Assembly: GCF_000426385.1 (NCBI RefSeq) | Contig: NZ_AUFG01000026.1 | Span: 1 to 54,565 of the forward strand | Direction of reading: 5' to 3' | Source of the DNA: Arsenicicoccus bolidensis DSM 15745 | GTDB lineage: Bacteria > Actinomycetota > Actinomycetes > Actinomycetales > Dermatophilaceae | Length of the DNA: 54,565 nt | Shown here: positions 9,353 through 19,911 of the stretch, in pieces | How positions within the stretch are numbered: position 1 is the stretch's first letter | How the letters are laid out: each line of letters begins with the position of its first letter | Made by a program: the position numbers and the translations under genes | Notes under the pieces: generated by a model | What the model was told of the DNA's origin: nothing | Database searches by the model: none | What the model saw: the letters and a program-made list of their open reading frames with translations, nothing else

Positions 9353-10348
9353 TCATCCGGTCGCGCCCCACCCTTGTCCGTTCGGGCGCGTCCGCGCCGA
9401 CAACGCCGGCGGGGTTGGCTTTTGCAAGGCATCTCCCGCGTGCTGGACCACCAAGGGCCGCAGCGTGTCCCGGGCGGCGATGTCGTCCATCGACAGGTGC
9501 ACGACCCGATGACCGGTCGACTCCAGGGCGCGATCCCTGGTCCGGTCCCCCCGGACTCGGGAGGTCACCAGCCGGCCCTGCTCGTCGAGGTACTTCGCCA
9601 CGCCGTCCAGCTCGATCAGCGTGGCGGTGCCGCGCACCCGCCAGTCGGGCCTGAACCACCCGATCGACGTCTCGACCCACACCTGGGACTCCAGGTCGAA
9701 CCCCACCTGCACCAGCGCGAGCCGCGCCTTGCTCTCGCCGCCGTTCTCGGCGAGCGGATCGAGCAGCCCGGGGAGCATCGACACCCGTCGTATGCCGTTG
9801 CGGCCGCCCCGTCGACCGATGGCCGCCGTGATGCCCTCGACCGTCGCCACGCCCGGACGCAGCGCCGCATCTCCGGCGGCCACGCCGGCCGGGAGGCCCG
9901 ACTGGAGCGCGTACTCGACCACCGCTGCGGCCGGTGTGAGCACCGGCGCACGGTCGTCGACATCCTCGGGCCGGCAGCTCGACCGGATGAGGACCCGGCT
10001 CGTCGAGGTGCCATGGGCTGCCGGGGTCGCGCCGTCGTCGGAGGCCCGTCGCGTGACCATGACCCGGGCGAGGTCACGATCGTCGACCGGCAATCCGTGG
10101 TAGAGGCAGGCCGACACCGCCGAGGTGACCAGGCGACCCTCGTGCTCGAGATGGGTGGCGGCGACGGTCTCGAGGTGTCGGTCGACGGGCGATGCCGGGG
10201 ACGGGCCGTGGGCGTACCACGCGCGCAGCACGCTGTGGCACCATCCGGCAGCGCGTGCCTCGGCCAGGGTGCGCCGGCACCAGCCCATCGCATAGGCCTG
10301 GGCGGTGGAGAAGATCGGATCCGGCGGCAGGGCATGTGTGATCTCCAT
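9353..10348 (-). CDS. DUF559/AbiEi-like domain protein of unknown function
   Basis: 331 aa. The N-terminal part (FSTAQAYAMGWCRRTLAEARAAGWCHSVLRAWYA) looks like the winged-helix of AbiEi-type antitoxin-like proteins. The C-terminal part (RPDWRVRGTATLIELDGVAKYLDEQGR...RDRALESTGHRVVHLSMDDI) matches the Vsr-like nuclease fold of DUF559 proteins. Such genes are numerous in actinobacterial genomes and their role is not known. An apparent nuclease D/E-x-D remnant is in IELDG. The start at ATG 10348 was chosen because the frame further upstream crosses repeat sequence. No partner toxin gene is adjacent, so calling it an antitoxin would be unsupported. Confidence 0.75.
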   Translation of the reverse strand: MEITHALPPDPIFSTAQAYAMGWCRRTLAEARAAGWCHSVLRAWYAHGPSPASPVDRHLETVAATHLEHEGRLVTSAVSACLYHGLPVDDRDLARVMVTRRASDDGATPAAHGTSTSRVLIRSSCRPEDVDDRAPVLTPAAAVVEYALQSGLPAGVAAGDAALRPGVATVEGITAAIGRRGGRNGIRRVSMLPGLLDPLAENGGESKARLALVQVGFDLESQVWVETSIGWFRPDWRVRGTATLIELDGVAKYLDEQGRLVTSRVRGDRTRDRALESTGHRVVHLSMDDIAARDTLRPLVVQHAGDALQKPTPPALSARTRPNGQGWGATG

Positions 10349-10443
10349 GACCGCAGCCTGCTGGCTGGGCGGGCACGCGCGAAGGCCCGCGTCGTCACCT
10401 GTGGACGACGCGGGCCTTGACGCGACAACCTGGGGAAAACCTG

Positions 10444-10550
10444 CCCCCGGTAGAGGCATCAGCCTGGCGAACGAAGGCCGGTCGATGCTTTTACCCCCGG
10501 TAGAGGCATCAGCCTGGCGAACGAAGGCCGGTCGATGCCTTTACCCCCGG
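10444..10550. repeat. Two tandem copies of the 50-bp palindromic repeat
   Basis: TAGAGGCATCAGCCTGGCGA occurs at 10451 and at 10501, exactly 50 bp apart, and the following 30 bases are nearly identical too. Each unit can fold: GGTAGAGGCATC at the left pairs with GATGCCTTTACC at the right. The pair lies between the mdh 3' end and the start of the DUF559-like gene, both minus strand. Confidence 0.85.
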
Positions 10551-10554
10551 CGGG

Positions 10555-11535
10555 TCAGGAGATGAGGCCGAGGGCCTTGACCTGGTCACGCTCGGACTCC
10601 AGGCGAGCGGCGGACGCCATGATCCGCTCGCGCGAGAAGTCATTGAGCTCCAGGCCCTGGACGATCTCGTACTTCCCGTCCTTCACGCGGCAGGGGAACG
10701 AGGAGATGATGCCCTCGGGGACGCCGTAGGACCCATCGGACGGCACCGACATCGACACGATCTCGTCGGTGCCGAGCATCCAGTCGCGCATGTGGTCGAT
10801 CGTCGCGTTGGCAGCCGAGGCGGCCGACGAGGCACCGCGCGCCTTGATGATCGCGCCGCCGCGCGTGGCGACGGTGGGGATGTACTCCCCGGTGATCCAG
10901 GCCTCGTCGACGAGCTCGGTCGCGGCCTTGCCGTTGACCTTGGTGTTGAACAGGTCGGGGTACATCGAGTCGTCGTGGTTGCCCCAGATCGCGAGGTCCT
11001 TGATCTCGGCGACGCCGACGCCGAGCTTCTTGGCGAGCATCGACTTGGCGCGGTTGTGGTCCAAGCGCGTCAGGGCGTTGAACTGCTCGGGCGCCATGTC
11101 GGGGGCGTTGTTCATCGCGATGAGGGCGTTGGTGTTGGCCGGGTTGCCGGTGACCAGGACCTTGGCCTTGGGGGCGACCTTGTTGAGGGCGGCACCCTGG
11201 CCGGTGAAGATCTTGCCGTTGGCGGCGAGCAGGTCGGCGCGGTCCATGCCCTCCTTGCGCGGCATGGCGCCGACGAGCATCGCGGCGTCGACGTCCGCGA
11301 AGATCCGCTCGGGGTCGTCACCGATGACGACGCCGGCGAGCGTCGGGAAGGCGCAGTCGTCGAGCTCCATGACGACGCCCTCGAGCGCCTTGAGCGCGGG
11401 GGTGATCTCGAGCAGCCGCAGCTCGACGGGGGTGTCCTTGCCGAGCAGCTCGCCGCTGGCGATGCGGAAGAGGAGGCTGTAGCCGATCTGGCCGGCAGCG
11501 CCGGTCACGGCGACCTTGACGGGAGTAGCGCTCAC
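10555..11535 (-). CDS. mdh: Malate dehydrogenase (NAD)
   Basis: Mdh (326 aa) oxidises malate to oxaloacetate in the TCA cycle. The NAD-binding loop is TGAAGQIG (residues 11-18), substrate-binding arginines are in [11 protein letters not shown], and the catalytic Asp/His pair is Asp159 (RLDHNRA) and His187 ([12 protein letters not shown]). This is the cytosolic group 2 type usual in actinobacteria. The GTG at 11535 was preferred over GTG 11550 because AAGGA precedes it by 8 nt and the family N-terminus [14 protein letters not shown] starts there. A TAGGTT -10 box lies at 11577-11582. It appears to be monocistronic. Confidence 0.97.
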   Translation of the reverse strand: MSATPVKVAVTGAAGQIGYSLLFRIASGELLGKDTPVELRLLEITPALKALEGVVMELDDCAFPTLAGVVIGDDPERIFADVDAAMLVGAMPRKEGMDRADLLAANGKIFTGQGAALNKVAPKAKVLVTGNPANTNALIAMNNAPDMAPEQFNALTRLDHNRAKSMLAKKLGVGVAEIKDLAIWGNHDDSMYPDLFNTKVNGKAATELVDEAWITGEYIPTVATRGGAIIKARGASSAASAANATIDHMRDWMLGTDEIVSMSVPSDGSYGVPEGIISSFPCRVKDGKYEIVQGLELNDFSRERIMASAARLESERDQVKALGLIS

Positions 11536-11576
11536 GAGTTCGTCCTTCACGCGGGTGGTCGAATGGGTACCGCTCG

Positions 11577-11582
11577 AACCTA
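11577..11582 (-). promoter_or_regulatory. Putative mdh -10 box (TAGGTT on the minus strand)
   Basis: TAGGTT lies 41 nt upstream of the chosen mdh start and fits the local TANNNT pattern. No -35 is obvious. Confidence 0.35.
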
Positions 11583-11690
11583 TCAGCCACCTCCGACACC
11601 CTCACCTCCTGGTGCGCCGGCGTGACGCAGCAGACACCAGCCCTCCGGCCGTATTCCGAGCGCCCGCCGCCGACGGGGGCGGATTCGGGG

Positions 11691-13161
11691 GGTCCTCGCA
11701 ACACGTCGTGGTTTAGGGCGTCAGTAGATCACGCAGGCGCTCGGCTGGGGTTGCCCAGCCGAGCGTCTTGCGAGGACGGCTGTTGAGTTCGTGGGCGACG
11801 AGCTCGAGGTCGGCTGGGGTGTGCACGCGTAGATCTGTGCCCTTGGGGAAGTACTGGCGTAGCAGGCCGTTGGTGTTCTCGTTACTGCCGCGCTGCCACG
11901 GGGAGTGGGGGTCGCAGAAGTAGACGTCCATGCCGGTGGCCATCGTGAACGACTTGTGCAAGGCCATCTCGGTGCCTTGGTCCCAGGTCAGCGAGCCTCG
12001 TAGGTGCTCGGGCAGCGTGCTGATCGTGGCGACCAGCCCGTCACGCAGGCTGACTGCGTCGTGGCGGCCAGGTAGGTGCACGAGCATGAGGTACCGAGTG
12101 GTGCGCTCGACCAGCGTGGCGATGGCTGAACCATTCGCGGCGCCGGTGATGAGGTCTCCTTCCCAGTGGCCGGGTACGGCCCTGTCCTGGACCTCGGCCG
12201 GTCGCTGGCTGATGTTGATCATCGGATCGATGAATCTCGAGGCGCGCTGCTCAGGATCGGTGCGTGTCTTGCGACGTGTCCGTCCGGTTCGCAGTGCGTG
12301 GGTGACCTCCCGCTTCATCCCACCGCGGGCCTGCAGGTACACCGCCTGGTAGATCGTCTCCACGCTCACTCGCATGCTCTTGTCATCGGGAAGTCGTTGA
12401 TCAGTGTGTTGTGAATCTGCTCGGGTGACCAACGCTTGGCCAGCTTGGCCCTGACGTACTCACGTAGCGTTCCCGGGGCGGCAAGCTTGGACGCCTTGGG
12501 CCTGGGCCTGCGCCCGACGGCAGTCCGGTGAGCGGCGTATGCGTTGTACTGACCGTCGACACTGTTGGCGTCGATCTCACGCTTGATCGTGCTCGCCGGC
12601 CGCCCCAACGCTCGTCCGATCGCCCGCAACGACGCGCCCCCACGGCGGCGGTCGGCGATCTGCTCGCGATCAGCCAAGGTCAGGTAGCGGGGGTCGACCG
12701 ATCGCTCCAGAGCGGCCAAGGTCACCAACGAGGTGTTCACGAAAGACATCGTCGTTCCTGCCGGTCCGTACACGACGTGCCGACCGTCGGGATAGATCCG
12801 CCCGTTCTTGACCCTGCGGGTCCCCTGAGCCCATTCCTGGCCCGTGCGTCGATGGATCCCGACCCGTCGTGAAGCCTCGGCCAGGGAGACCCCCGAGGCC
12901 ACCAACCGCGCGAACTCGGCCCTGGCGGGGTGCCGTGGCCGGCTGCCCGGACCCAACACGCCCACGCCAGCGCCGAGCCTGGCGCACCCACAACCGCCCC
13001 ACCGACTCGCTGACCCCCGCGCGACGCGCCGCGGTAAACGCCACCCCACACTCCTCGAACGCCGCCCAGAACGCGGCCTGCAGCCGCGGCTTGTCTGCCA
13101 CAGCCAACCGTCTCTTACGCATGGTCCTCGCAACTCCCTCGATCAGGGTGTTGCGAGGACC
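11691..13161 (-). mobile_element. IS30-family insertion sequence with frameshifted transposase
   Basis: GGTCCTCGCAACAC at 11691-11704 is repeated inverted at 13148-13161 (14/14). The flanks outside also match inverted, though imperfectly, out to about 11654 and 13198 (GCGCCCGCCGC-GACGG-GGCGG on each side), so the true terminal repeats may be about 55 bp. A second inverted copy of the right tip lies just inside (13119-13133 against 13149-13163), overlapping the transposase start. No clear target duplication is seen. It has inserted between mdh and the aquaporin gene. Confidence 0.8.
11713..13122 (-). pseudogene. IS30-family transposase, broken by at least one and probably two frameshifts
   Basis: The protein reads in pieces. 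MRKRRLAVADKPRL starts at ATG 13122 with an N-terminal helix-turn-helix. The frame then changes near 12950-13030 to ARAEFARLVASGVSLAEASRR, and again near 12384-12390 to DDKSMRVSVETIYQAVYL. The last switch lies at ACTTCCC, where one extra C would restore the canonical DFPDDKSM. The catalytic DDE residues are all present in the C-terminal piece: Asp in GHWEGDLI, Asp in LTWDQGTEM and Glu in GSNENTNGLLRQY. IS30 elements normally have one uninterrupted frame, so this is a decayed or mis-sequenced copy, not a programmed-frameshift type. Confidence 0.8.
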
Positions 13162-13215
13162 ATGAGAACCCGCCACCGTCAGCGGCGGGCGCTGCGTCAT
13201 ACGAGCAGGAGAGGG

Positions 13216-14013
13216 TCAGGCGCGGGTGGCGCCGTCCTCGCGGCCGGTGCCGCGGGAGTCGACCTCCAGCTCGCCCTGCAGGTCGATGCCGGAGCGGTCG
13301 TTGCCGGTGATGGCGGTGTAGGTCAGGCCGGCGATGACCGCACCGATGATCGGGGCGACCCAGAACAGCCACAGCTGGCCGAGCGCGCCGTCCTGGTAGA
13401 ACGCGACGCCGAGCGAGCGGGCCGGGTTGACCGAGGTGTTGGACACCGGGATGGAGATGAGGTGGATCAGGGTCAGGCCGAGGCCGATGGCGATCGGGGC
13501 GAAGCCGATGGGGGCGCGGTCGTCGGTGGCGCCGAGGATGATGTAGAGGAAGAACATGGTGCAGACGACCTCGCACACGAGGACGGCGAGCATCGAATAG
13601 CCGGCGGGGGAACCGGTGCCGTAGCCGTTGGCGGCGAAGCCCTTGGACGCGTCGAAGCCGTCCTTGCCGGAGGCAATGAGGTAGAGCACGCCGCCGGCGG
13701 CGCAGGCCGCGAGGCACTGGGTGACGATGTAGGGCAGGACGTCCTTGACGTCGAACCGGCGGGCGGCGGTCAGGCCGAGCGTGACGGCCGGGTTGAAGTG
13801 GCCGCCGGAGACCTGGCCCACGGCATACGCCATGGTGAGGACGGTGAGGCCGAAGGCCAGGGCCACACCGGCGAAGGCGATGCCCATGTTGACCGGGTCG
13901 GACTTGTGCATGACGTGGGCCGCGAAGATCGCGGAGCCGCAACCGCCGAAGACGAGCCAGAAGGTGCCGAGGAACTCGGCGCCGAGGCGGGAGGCGAGCT
14001 TGGGCTGGGACAC
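13216..14013 (-). CDS. aqpZ: Aquaporin Z-like water channel (MIP family)
   Basis: 265 aa with six membrane segments and the two half-helices that carry the NPA boxes: [11 protein letters not shown] after helix two and [11 protein letters not shown] after helix five. Both are intact. The N-terminus [25 protein letters not shown] is characteristic of AqpZ. The cytoplasmic C-terminal tail is charged ([18 protein letters not shown]). The GTG at 14013 was chosen because AGGAG lies seven nt upstream and the family match starts there, although the frame stays open for another 135 codons. It is a single gene between the insertion sequence and icd. Confidence 0.95.
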   Translation of the reverse strand: MSQPKLASRLGAEFLGTFWLVFGGCGSAIFAAHVMHKSDPVNMGIAFAGVALAFGLTVLTMAYAVGQVSGGHFNPAVTLGLTAARRFDVKDVLPYIVTQCLAACAAGGVLYLIASGKDGFDASKGFAANGYGTGSPAGYSMLAVLVCEVVCTMFFLYIILGATDDRAPIGFAPIAIGLGLTLIHLISIPVSNTSVNPARSLGVAFYQDGALGQLWLFWVAPIIGAVIAGLTYTAITGNDRSGIDLQGELEVDSRGTGREDGATRA

Positions 14014-14416
14014 GGTGGTGCTCCTGTAGTGATGAAGGTGGTGATGGGGGCGTCCCGGGCACATGAACGAGCTGCCCATGGTGGCACCTCGGCATGGTCG
14101 GCCGGTGGGCCGATCCCCGCGGGACGCGCGTCGTCGCGGTCTCATGGTGGCACGCCGACGCGGTGAGCGTGCGGTGTTCGGGTGAACTGCCGGGCGATTC
14201 GTCCAGGTTCCACCCGGTGGTGAAGCGGCCGCATCGTCACTGAGCGTATGGAATGACGCCGGCCCCGCAGGCGGTTCGTCATACCGGCTGGATAGGGTGA
14301 GGGCACCGCCCGCCGGGCCGCACCAGGTCGTCCTGGGCCGATATCTCGACGTTGAGATATCGTGGGCGTGAGCCGTGCCGACGGCACGCACCGCAGCGAC
14401 GACTTTGGAGACTCTC
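14014..14416. other. 403-bp divergent intergenic region between aqpZ and icd
   Basis: No credible gene is seen; the open frames here lack sensible composition. It holds the aqpZ leader, a plus-strand TAGGGT at 14293-14298 that could be an icd -10 box, and a perfect palindrome at 14339-14362. The icd SD (GGAG, 14407-14410) is at the right end. Confidence 0.6.
14339..14362. promoter_or_regulatory. Palindrome upstream of icd, operator candidate
   Basis: CGATATCTC at 14339-14347 and GAGATATCG at 14354-14362 form a perfect 9-bp inverted repeat with a 6-bp spacer. It stands out as AT-rich in this context, 54 bp before the icd start and 40 bp after a TAGGGT box. A dimeric regulator of TCA-cycle genes would fit; no regulator is identifiable from the site alone. 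Confidence 0.5.
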
Positions 14417-16639
<2,223 letters not shown>

Positions 16640-16670
16640 TCGGACGTCGCGGGCGTCAGCCTGCGCTGCC

Positions 16671-16729
16671 TCGAGAGGCGACAGATCGGGGTCATCCGGT
16701 GCGGACAACCCCGATCTGTCGCCTCTCGA
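16671..16729 (+). terminator. 21-bp perfect inverted repeat after icd
   Basis: Arms 16671-16691 and 16709-16729 are perfectly complementary over 21 bp with a 17-nt loop. It lies between the convergent ends of icd and the hydrolase-like gene, so it can terminate both strands. Confidence 0.85.
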
Positions 16730-16767
16730 CGTGGGGGAAGGGCAGGGGCCGGGCGGGTCAGCAGGTG

Positions 16768-17775
16768 TCAGCCGAGCCCTGTGGCGATGGCCTGCGCCGC
16801 GCGCGAGCGCAGCGCGGGGTCCGCTCGGACGGACCGCTCCAGCTCGACGTGCACGAAGTCAGCACCGACCGCCCGGGCGTGCTGCCCCTGGACGTTGGTG
16901 CGGGCGGCGAGGTCGGCGCACGTGGTCCCGTCATACACGCAGGTGCTGATGCCCTGGGACTCCAGCTCGCGGGCCACCCGCGTCGCGGTGGCGCCGGGCG
17001 TCGCGGTGCCGCTCGACACCACCGCGTCCGGATAGCCGGGGTGCCGGCGACGCGTGAACCCGTGGATCTGGACGACCACCCAGTCCTTGCGCACGAGCAG
17101 CATGTCGGTGCCGGCAAAGGCGGCGTCGGGTGCGTGGGCGACGTCCGCGTCGTCGCCGGCGCCGCGATCGGCCCCGGCCATGAGCAGGTAGCGCGCCGTC
17201 GAGCGGGCGTAGACGTCGGCGCCGATCTGGTCGGTCCAGGCGTCCGAGCGGGGGTGGGGGACCTCGATGGTGACCGGGCGGCTGCCCTGCTCGGGCCGGG
17301 CGACGTAGAGCCCGTCACCCGTCGTGGGCGTGCCCTGGGGCACGAGGGCGGCGACCTGCTGGTCCTTCCCGTCCAGGCGGAGCCCCGTCACGGCATACCC
17401 CTCGGGCACCCCCGGAGGACTCGCGAGGCTCGAGGGTCCCGGTCGCGCGGCCACCTGCGGCAGCTGCGCGGTCGCCTCGGCGATGGCCCTGGCCCGGGCC
17501 GGGTCCGTCGGGCCGGTGCTCGCGGGGGCGCGGTCCTGCACCGAGATGACGACGTCGACCAGCCGCTCCACCGAACCGCCGTCACCCTGGCCCGGCGTGC
17601 GGGCAGGCGCGGGCCTGGGGGCGGGCTGGGTGCAGGCCGCGGCGGCGGCCACGAGGGCTCCCACGGTCGTCAGGCGCAGCGCTCGGGGAGCACTCCGACC
17701 CGACCCGTGGGGCCGACCCGAACCGTGGCGCCGACCCGAACCGTGGCGCCCGTCGGACGCAGGTGCCGCCGTCAC
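16768..17775 (-). CDS. Putative secreted or lipid-anchored hydrolase-like protein, last gene of the Pgs-like operon
   Basis: 335 aa. The N-terminus has three tandem HGSGR repeats (18-bp DNA repeat) and then a hydrophobic segment ending VAAAAAC (Cys48), a plausible lipoprotein signal. After a Pro-rich linker comes a folded domain at about 125-335. Its candidate metal ligands or catalytic residues are Glu171/His174/Asp178 (EVPHPRSD), His214 (DVAHAP), His238 (VVQIHGF) and His309/Glu311 (VHVELERS). Such spacing recalls zinc amidohydrolase or carboxypeptidase-like folds, but I cannot assign a family. The GTG start at 17775 overlaps the pgsA stop (GTGA), so it is translated with the polymer genes. 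A role in trimming, releasing or degrading the polymer is an inference from context. Confidence 0.65.
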   Translation of the reverse strand: MTAAPASDGRHGSGRRHGSGRPHGSGRSAPRALRLTTVGALVAAAAACTQPAPRPAPARTPGQGDGGSVERLVDVVISVQDRAPASTGPTDPARARAIAEATAQLPQVAARPGPSSLASPPGVPEGYAVTGLRLDGKDQQVAALVPQGTPTTGDGLYVARPEQGSRPVTIEVPHPRSDAWTDQIGADVYARSTARYLLMAGADRGAGDDADVAHAPDAAFAGTDMLLVRKDWVVVQIHGFTRRRHPGYPDAVVSSGTATPGATATRVARELESQGISTCVYDGTTCADLAARTNVQGQHARAVGADFVHVELERSVRADPALRSRAAQAIATGLG

Positions 17776-19862
17776 GGGCGCTCCGTCTCCTCGGTCCTGG
17801 AGAGGCTCGGCTCCGTCGCGCCGGCGAGGGCCGTGACGGGGCTGCTCGTCGCCCGCAGCACCGTGGGTTCGGTGGCGGCGGTCGGGGTGACCTGCTGCAG
17901 GGTGACGGCGGTGGCGCGCTCGGCGAGGACCGTGTCGAAGCGGGCGCTCGAGCCGCCCTCCTCGCCCCAGCGCACGAGGGACACGTCGTCGACGGCGAGG
18001 CGCGACCCGCGCACCGAGCTCTCGGGCGGCAGGAGGCGCAGCGCCGGCTGGACGAAGGTCGTGCCCGCGGGCGCCGTGACGTCGACGCGCACCTGCCGGC
18101 AGTCGTCGGCGTCGGAGCTGCTGGGCGGCACGGTCACCTCCGTCGTGGCGCTCGAGGGGCCTTCGGCTCCTGCATACCACGCGAGGGTGGCGCGCGACCC
18201 GGGGGAGGCGTGCCGCACCGCCGCGACGAAGGTCAGCCGTTGGCCGGCCTTGACCGGGATGCGGTGCTCCGGCGTCACGAAGGCGTCCTGGGTGCTGAGC
18301 GGGCTGCGGACCAGCTCGACACCGTGCTGGGCCACCGCCTCGCTCGGCGTCGGTGCGCAGGCCGCGGCGTTGGTGCGGCGGGTGTTGGCGCCGAGGGTCC
18401 ACAGTGCCGGCCCGCTGCCGCTGCGCGCGTCGGCCTCGAACCGCCCGCTCCCGAAGAGCAGGTCGCTGCCCGCGAGGATGCCGTCCGGCCGGCCCGCGAG
18501 CTGCCAGCCCGGCGCCAGCGAGGTCGGCACGCCGGGGGTGAGCTGGACCGCGCGAGGCCTGGGCTCCAGCAGGGCGGAGCCAATGGTCGTGCCGGTGGCG
18601 TCGGCGTTGGCGGTCGTCGCGACGGAGCCGGCCGCGATGCGGCCGACCGCGTCCGCCAGGGCGGTGGTGGCCGGGCGCGGGGCGTAGCGGTCGATGACGA
18701 GCGGGTCGGCCTGCGTGTGGACGGGCCGACCGTCGTGCAGGTCGACGCGCACCAGGTAGGTCGGGAAGGTCGACCACAGGTGCTGGTCGAAGAGCAGGTT
18801 GCCGAGGCTCTCCGCGACGACCGCGCCGGACTGGGTGGTCAGCCCGCCGACGACGTGCGGGTGCCCGTTCATGACGGCGGTGGCGCCGGCCTCGGCGGCC
18901 ACCTGGGTCAGTCGTCGTATGACGGGCCGCTGCTGGCGCTCGTACTCCACGGCGCCATGGATCATCACGACGACGTCGTGACCCGCGGCGCGCTGCCGCT
19001 CGACGGTGCGGCGCAGGCGGCCCTCGGAGCACCGGGCGGCACCACCCGAGCTGCCCTGGGCGACGTACGGGTGGGGCGAGGGCAGCCCGTCGACCGTGGT
19101 GCAGCCGACGTAGGCGACCGTGCGACCGCGGACCGGCACCTCGAGCGGCGTCCACGCCTCGTCCTCGGTCCGCCCCGCGCCGAAGTGGCGCACACCGGCG
19201 TCGTCGAGGGCCTCGAGGGTGCTGGCGGTCCCGGCCGCCCCACCGTCGTTGACGTGGTTGTTGGCGAGGGACACGACGTCCACGCCCGCGTCGCGCAGGG
19301 CCTGCGCGGTCTTGGTGCTGCTCGCGAAGGCGATCTCCTTGGTCGGGTTGAAGCCGCCGGGCCGCTTGGCGCCCTCGGGCCAGTAGGGCTTGGCGACCAG
19401 CGGCGTCTCGAGGTTGACCGCGGTGAGGTCGGCGTCCTGCAGGAGCGGGGTGATGCCGTCGAGCAGCCGGCGGTGGTCCTCGACCGTGGAGGCCTCGGTC
19501 AGGAGCGCGGGCCCGGAGGCGCTGGGCTCGTAGAACCGCCGGCCCATCATGACGTCGCCGCCGAATCTCAGCGTGACGGTGTCGAACCCGCTGGCGGGCA
19601 GGACGGCGCGGGAGGCCTCCGCGGCGTGCAGGCGTAGGGTCCGCTCGCCGTGCCCGGAGGCCTCGACGTGGGCGTAGCCGTCGCGGGACAGCGGCACGGC
19701 CGCCCGCCCGGCGGCGTCGGTGGTGGCCGACCCCTCGTCGGTGCGGACCCGGGCGCCGGCCAGCGGGGTCCCGCGGTCGTCGACGACGTCCACGGAGACG
19801 GTGGGGCCGGTCGGGCCGGGTGCCGGAGCCTGCTCGTGGACGAGGCCGAGGGTGCCGGCCAC
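17772..19862 (-). CDS. pgsA: PgsA/CapA-like poly-gamma-glutamate synthesis protein with extra beta domains
   Basis: 696 aa from the in-frame GTG at 19862. An N-terminal beta-sandwich like carboxypeptidase-regulatory domains (TVSVDVVDDRGTPLAGARV) precedes a CapA metallophosphatase-like domain. That domain shows GGDVMMGR, AVNLETPL, SLANNHVNDGG and MNGHPHVVGGL. About 280 further residues form a carbohydrate-binding-like region ending RLAVDDVSLVRWG. CapA/PgsA is the membrane-anchored surface component of poly-gamma-glutamate synthase. The start is abnormal. A perfect AGGAGG and GTG at 19915, overlapping the pgsC stop, sit in another frame; the bases just before 19862 encode an export signal (RAVVAASLVVAGTLGLV) in this frame. 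One base appears to be missing between 19863 and 19915. Confidence 0.85.
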   Translation of the reverse strand: MAGTLGLVHEQAPAPGPTGPTVSVDVVDDRGTPLAGARVRTDEGSATTDAAGRAAVPLSRDGYAHVEASGHGERTLRLHAAEASRAVLPASGFDTVTLRFGGDVMMGRRFYEPSASGPALLTEASTVEDHRRLLDGITPLLQDADLTAVNLETPLVAKPYWPEGAKRPGGFNPTKEIAFASSTKTAQALRDAGVDVVSLANNHVNDGGAAGTASTLEALDDAGVRHFGAGRTEDEAWTPLEVPVRGRTVAYVGCTTVDGLPSPHPYVAQGSSGGAARCSEGRLRRTVERQRAAGHDVVVMIHGAVEYERQQRPVIRRLTQVAAEAGATAVMNGHPHVVGGLTTQSGAVVAESLGNLLFDQHLWSTFPTYLVRVDLHDGRPVHTQADPLVIDRYAPRPATTALADAVGRIAAGSVATTANADATGTTIGSALLEPRPRAVQLTPGVPTSLAPGWQLAGRPDGILAGSDLLFGSGRFEADARSGSGPALWTLGANTRRTNAAACAPTPSEAVAQHGVELVRSPLSTQDAFVTPEHRIPVKAGQRLTFVAAVRHASPGSRATLAWYAGAEGPSSATTEVTVPPSSSDADDCRQVRVDVTAPAGTTFVQPALRLLPPESSVRGSRLAVDDVSLVRWGEEGGSSARFDTVLAERATAVTLQQVTPTAATEPTVLRATSSPVTALAGATEPSLSRTEETERP

Positions 19863-19911
19863 GACGAGGGAGGCGGCGACGACAGCCCGCCCCAGCGGGT
19901 GAGGTGGGTGC

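Noticed and set aside
9353-10348. AbiEi/AbiEii toxin-antitoxin pair
   Set aside because: Only the AbiEi-like/DUF559 protein is present. The next gene is mdh, and no nucleotidyltransferase toxin is adjacent.
12384-12432. Programmed -1 frameshift in the transposase
   Set aside because: There is no slippery heptamer, IS30 transposases are normally single-frame, and a second frame change is present upstream, so decay or error is more likely.
13193-13202. Another copy of the GTATGACGC promoter motif at the IS end
   Set aside because: It lacks the second half GTCA at the right spacing and has no -10 box.
12844-14166. A 440-codon plus-strand frame over the insertion sequence and aqpZ
   Set aside because: It crosses the IS end and runs antisense to aqpZ, whose two NPA boxes settle the coding strand.
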